18,108 bases of DNA from JBFHNV01 sp965365655 (GTDB taxonomy: Bacteria; Pseudomonadota; Gammaproteobacteria; HK1): NCBI GenBank assembly GCA_965365655.1, contig CBDUCN010000073.1, forward strand, positions 1 to 18,108. The letters run 5' to 3'. Both the position numbers and the translations under genes were made by a program. This document shows positions 14,590 through 18,108 of this stretch, in pieces; within the stretch, counting starts at the first letter, position 1, and the number at the start of each line of letters is the position of its first letter. Under the pieces are notes generated by a model. The model ran no database searches, was not told the origin of the DNA, and saw only the letters and a program-made list of their open reading frames with translations.

Positions 14590-17500
14590 GCACAGTCCAG
14601 ACCACCTCGGGGCCGCCCACCGGCGGGCTCTACGATCCGGCCTTCGAGCGCGACAGCTGCGGCTTCGGGCTGATCGCGCAGATGGACGACCGCGCGAGCC
14701 ACTGGCTGGTGCGCACCGCGGTGGACGCGCTGGCCCGCCTCACCCACCGCGGCGCGGTGGCCGCCGACGGCAAGACCGGGGACGGCTGCGGGCTGCTGCT
14801 GAAGAAGCCGCACGGCTTCCTCGACGCGCTGGCGGTGCAGCAGGGCATCGCGCTGGCGCCCGAGTACGCGGTGGGCATGCTGTTCATGAGCCAGGATCCG
14901 GGCCTGCAGCAGCGCGCCCGCGGCATCCTGGCCGAGGAGCTGGCGGCGGACGGGCTGGACGTCGCCGGCTGGCGCGCGGTGCCGGTGGACCCGTCGGTGT
15001 GCGGCGCGCAGGCGCTCGCCACGCTGCCGCACATCGAGCAGATCTTCGTCAACGCCCCGCCGGCCATGGCCCCGGACCTGTTCGAGCGCCGGCTCTACGT
15101 CGCCCGCCGGCGCGCCGAGAAGCGCATCGAGCCCGAGGACGCGACCTTCTACGTGCCCAGCCTGTCTTCGCGGGTGCTGTCCTACAAGGGCATGGTGATG
15201 GCGGCGAACCTGCCGCTGTTCTATCCGGACCTGCAGAGCGACCTCCTGGAGTCGTCGCTGTGCGTGTTCCACCAGCGCTTCTCGACCAACACCTGGCCGC
15301 AGTGGCGCCTCGCACAGCCGTTTCGCTACCTCGCGCACAACGGCGAGATCAACACCGTTCAGGGCAACCGCAACTGGACCCGTGCGCGCAGCGTGAAGTT
15401 CGATTCGCCGCTGCTGCCGGACTTCGCGTCCGTGCTGCCGCTGGTCGCCGACCACGACTCCGACTCCTGCAGCCTCGACAACGTGCTCGAGGCGATGCTC
15501 GCCGGCGGCATGGACGTGTTCCGCGCGATGCGCATGCTGATCCCGCCCGCGTGGCAGAACTACGACACGATGGACGGCGATCTCAAGGCCTTCTACGAGT
15601 ACCAGCGCATGCACATGGAGCCCTGGGACGGCCCCGCGGGCATCGTGCTCACCGACGGGCGCTACGCCGCGTGCGTGATGGACAGGAACGGGCTGCGCCC
15701 GGCGCGCTACGTGGTCACCAGTGACCGCCACATCACGCTGGCATCCGAGATCGGTGTCTACGACTACGATCCGGCGTCGGTAGAGCGCAAGGGCCGACTC
15801 AAGCCCGGCCAGATGCTCGCGGCCGACACCCAGACCGGCGAGCTGCTGCTGCCGCGGGATATCGACACGCGGCTGAAGAGCCGCCATCCGTACCGCAAGT
15901 GGATCAAGGCCCACAAGGGCATGCTCAAGTCGGTGCTCGACTCCGAGCCGCTCACCTCGCACCCGCTCACCCGCGAGCAGCTCGACGTGCAGCAGAAGCT
16001 GTTCCAGGTCACCAACGAGGAGCGCGAGCAGGTTCTGCGGGTGCTGGCCGAGGCCGGGCAGGAGGCCGTCGGCTCGATGGGCGACGACACGCCGTTGCCG
16101 GTGCTGTCGCGCCAGGTGCGCTCGCTCTACGACAGCTTCCGCCAGCAGTTCGCGCAGGTCACCAACCCGCCCATCGACCCGCTGCGCGAGCAGATCGTGA
16201 TGTCGCTGGAGACCTCCTTCGCCGGAGAGTCGAACCCCTTCAAGGAGGATCCGACACACATCACGCGCGTGGTGGCGAGCTCGCCGGTGCTGTCGGAGTC
16301 GAAGTTCGAGGCGCTGCTCGCGCTCGAGGAGCCGCGCTTTCGCAGCCTGCACATCGACCTGAACTATCCCGAGTCGACGAGCCTGGAATCGGCGCTGCGT
16401 GACGTCGCGGACCGTGCGGTGAAGGCGGTGCGCGATGGACACCTGATCCTCGTGCTGAGCGACCGCAAGGTCGCGCGCGGAAAGCTCCCGGTGCACGCGC
16501 TGCTCGCCACCGGCGCCGTGCATCACCGCCTCATCGAGGAGGGGCTTCGCTGCGACGCCAACATCGTGGTCGAGACCGCGACCGCGCGCGATCCGCACCA
16601 GTTCGCGGTGCTCATCGGCTACGGCGCGACCGCCGTCTACCCGTATCTCGCGTTCGAGATCGTCAACGACCTGATCTCGCGGCGCGATGCCGGCCATGTC
16701 GAGCCCACCCTCGCCGGCGCCAACTACCGGCGCGGCATCAACAAGGGCCTGTACAAGATCATCTCGAAGATGGGGATATCCACCATCCAGAGCTACCGCG
16801 GGGCGCAGCTCTTCGAGATCGTGGGCCTGCACCGCGAGGTGGTGGACATGTGCTTCCGCGGCACCACCTCCCGCATCCAGGGCATGGGCTTCGAGGATCT
16901 GGACCACGACCGCCGCCGGCTCGCGTGGGAGGCATGGAACCGGCGCCGCTCGCTGCCCCAGGGCGGACTGCTGAAGTACGTGCACGGCGGCGAGTACCAC
17001 GCATTCAACCCGGACGTCGTGAGCGCGCTGCAGGAGGCGGTCACCAGCGGCGACTACGCGAAGTACCAGGAGTACGCGCGCATCGTGAACGAGCGCCCCG
17101 TGGCGACACTGCGCGACCTGCTGGAGCTGCGCGAGGACGTCGTGCCCGTTCCCATCGAGGAGGTCGAGCCGGCGCGTGCGCTGTACACGCGCTTCGACAC
17201 CGCGGGGATGTCGCTGGGCGCGCTTTCGCCAGAGGCGCACGAGACGCTCGCGGTGGCGATGAACCGCCTCGGCGGACGCTCCAACTCGGGTGAGGGCGGC
17301 GAGGATCCCGCGCGCTACGGCAACGAGCGGGTCTCGCGCATCAAGCAGGTCGCGTCCGGGCGCTTCGGCGTCACCCCGACCTACCTGGTCAATGCCGACG
17401 TGCTGCAGATCAAGATCGCGCAGGGAGCCAAGCCCGGCGAAGGCGGCCAGCTTCCCGGGCACAAGGTCAACGAGATGATCGCGCGGCTGCGCTACTCGCG

Positions 17501-18108
17501 CCCGGGCGTCGCGCTGATCAGTCCGCCGCCGCATCACGACATCTACTCCATCGAGGATCTCGCCCAGCTCATCTTCGATCTGAAGCAGATCAACCCGCAG
17601 GCGCTGGTCTCGGTGAAGCTGGTCGCGCAGGCCGGCGTCGGTACCATCGCCGCCGGCGTCGCCAAGGGCTACGCCGACCTGATCACCATCGCGGGCTACG
17701 ACGGCGGCACGGGCGCGAGCCCGCTCACCTCGGTGAAGTACGCGGGCTCGCCGTGGGAGCTGGGGCTCACCGAGACGCACCAGACGCTGCGCGCCAACGA
17801 CCTGCGCGACAAGGTACGCCTGCAGACCGACGGCGGCCTGAAGACCGGCTACGACGTCGTGAAGGCCGCGATCCTGGGTGCCGAATCCTTCGGCTTCGGC
17901 ACGGCGCCGATGGTCGCGATGGGCTGCAAGTACCTGCGAATCTGTCACCTGAACAACTGCGCGACCGGCGTCGCCACCCAGAACAACGTCCTGCGGCTCA
18001 AGCACTTCAAGCCGGGCGGCGTGGACAAGGTGATGAACTACTTCCGCTTCGTCGCGCAGGACGTGCGCGAGTGGATGGCGCGCCTGGGCGTTCGCTCGCT
18101 CGCGGAGC
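14586..18108 (+). CDS. gltB: Glutamate synthase [NADPH] large subunit, N-terminal 1174 residues (cut by right edge)
   Basis: Large (alpha) subunit of GOGAT. Glutamine is hydrolysed at the N-terminal site, and ammonia is channelled to the FMN site and added to 2-oxoglutarate. The Ntn-type glutaminase domain would start at Cys25 (ERDSCGFGLIAQ) after removal of a 24-residue propeptide. It carries HRGAVAADGKTGDGCG, VFHQRFSTNTWPQW and YLAHNGEINTVQGNRNW. The central domain follows, then the FMN synthase domain with SLGALSPEAHETLAVAMNRL, GGRSNSGEGGED, AKPGEGGQLPGHKV and IAGYDGGTGASPL. The [3Fe-4S] cysteines are 1114, 1120 and 1125 (CKYLRICHLNNCATG). Family length is about 1480-1550, so the C-terminal beta-helix domain lies outside. 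The ATG has GGGGGAG upstream; an in-frame ATG at 14562 without such a site is an alternative. gltD would be expected downstream. Confidence 0.97.
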   Translation, partial: MSTVQTTSGPPTGGLYDPAFERDSCGFGLIAQMDDRASHWLVRTAVDALARLTHRGAVAADGKTGDGCGLLLKKPHGFLDALAVQQGIALAPEYAVGMLFMSQDPGLQQRARGILAEELAADGLDVAGWRAVPVDPSVCGAQALATLPHIEQIFVNAPPAMAPDLFERRLYVARRRAEKRIEPEDATFYVPSLSSRVLSYKGMVMAANLPLFYPDLQSDLLESSLCVFHQRFSTNTWPQWRLAQPFRYLAHNGEINTVQGNRNWTRARSVKFDSPLLPDFASVLPLVADHDSDSCSLDNVLEAMLAGGMDVFRAMRMLIPPAWQNYDTMDGDLKAFYEYQRMHMEPWDGPAGIVLTDGRYAACVMDRNGLRPARYVVTSDRHITLASEIGVYDYDPASVERKGRLKPGQMLAADTQTGELLLPRDIDTRLKSRHPYRKWIKAHKGMLKSVLDSEPLTSHPLTREQLDVQQKLFQVTNEEREQVLRVLAEAGQEAVGSMGDDTPLPVLSRQVRSLYDSFRQQFAQVTNPPIDPLREQIVMSLETSFAGESNPFKEDPTHITRVVASSPVLSESKFEALLALEEPRFRSLHIDLNYPESTSLESALRDVADRAVKAVRDGHLILVLSDRKVARGKLPVHALLATGAVHHRLIEEGLRCDANIVVETATARDPHQFAVLIGYGATAVYPYLAFEIVNDLISRRDAGHVEPTLAGANYRRGINKGLYKIISKMGISTIQSYRGAQLFEIVGLHREVVDMCFRGTTSRIQGMGFEDLDHDRRRLAWEAWNRRRSLPQGGLLKYVHGGEYHAFNPDVVSALQEAVTSGDYAKYQEYARIVNERPVATLRDLLELREDVVPVPIEEVEPARALYTRFDTAGMSLGALSPEAHETLAVAMNRLGGRSNSGEGGEDPARYGNERVSRIKQVASGRFGVTPTYLVNADVLQIKIAQGAKPGEGGQLPGHKVNEMIARLRYSRPGVALISPPPHHDIYSIEDLAQLIFDLKQINPQALVSVKLVAQAGVGTIAAGVAKGYADLITIAGYDGGTGASPLTSVKYAGSPWELGLTETHQTLRANDLRDKVRLQTDGGLKTGYDVVKAAILGAESFGFGTAPMVAMGCKYLRICHLNNCATGVATQNNVLRLKHFKPGGVDKVMNYFRFVAQDVREWMARLGVRSLAE

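Noticed and set aside
14138..14620. 160-codon minus-strand open frame covering the dgt-gltB gap
   Set aside because: The only sizeable frame over the gap, but its product is an Arg/Ala/Pro-rich sequence without motif. It overlaps the ends of both flanking genes and has no ribosome binding site that I can see.
14070..18005. 1311-codon open frame antisense to gltB and the leader
   Set aside because: It mirrors gltB codon by codon and is rich in Arg, His, Ala and Leu as antisense GC-rich frames are. It has no recognisable domain, while gltB on the other strand is unmistakable.
1..18108. CRISPR array, tRNA or rRNA genes, IS elements, prophage or toxin-antitoxin genes
   Set aside because: No spaced direct repeats, cloverleaf-like segments, transposase or integrase motifs were seen. 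All space except the dgt-gltB gap is filled by core genes.

Overview
The window is about 18 kb of very GC-rich DNA, densely packed with core genes from what looks like a gammaproteobacterium. The gene order ponA <-> pilMNOPQ-aroK-aroB ... gltB, with priA-argS on the ponA side, matches from memory the arrangement in Pseudomonas and other Gammaproteobacteria. Base composition and protein flavour would fit a high-GC Chromatiales/Ectothiorhodospiraceae-like lineage, but that finer placement is a guess. I see no phage, IS element, CRISPR, tRNA or rRNA.

Left part (1-5946), all on the minus strand: ponA/mrcA (penicillin-binding protein 1A), a 207-codon conserved hypothetical gene, priA (replication restart helicase) and the 5' part of argS (runs off the left edge). 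Gaps of 31-35 nt suggest ponA-hypothetical-priA form one transcription unit; argS may have its own promoter in the 101-nt priA-argS gap.

Middle (5947-11305): an AT-richer divergent promoter region, then the complete type IV pilus assembly operon pilM-pilN-pilO-pilP-pilQ on the plus strand. Its first four genes overlap by 1-4 nt and it ends at a strong intrinsic terminator. Together they build the alignment subcomplex linking the cytoplasmic actin-like PilM, through PilN/PilO in the inner membrane and the lipoprotein PilP, to the outer-membrane secretin PilQ.

Right part (11306-18108), plus strand: aroK and aroB (shikimate pathway, overlapping by 4 nt), then a dNTP triphosphohydrolase-like gene (dgt) starting directly after the aroB stop. 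Next come a 440-nt non-coding gap and gltB (glutamate synthase large subunit), which is cut by the right edge after 1174 codons. The gap holds a convincing sigma70-type promoter overlapped by a nested inverted repeat, followed by a roughly 355-nt leader with at least five strong hairpins.

I do not see a new multi-gene system here. The points most worth a second look are the promoter, dyad and structured leader of gltB, the uncharacterised gene between ponA and priA, the shortened last zinc motif of PriA, and the dgt insertion behind aroB.
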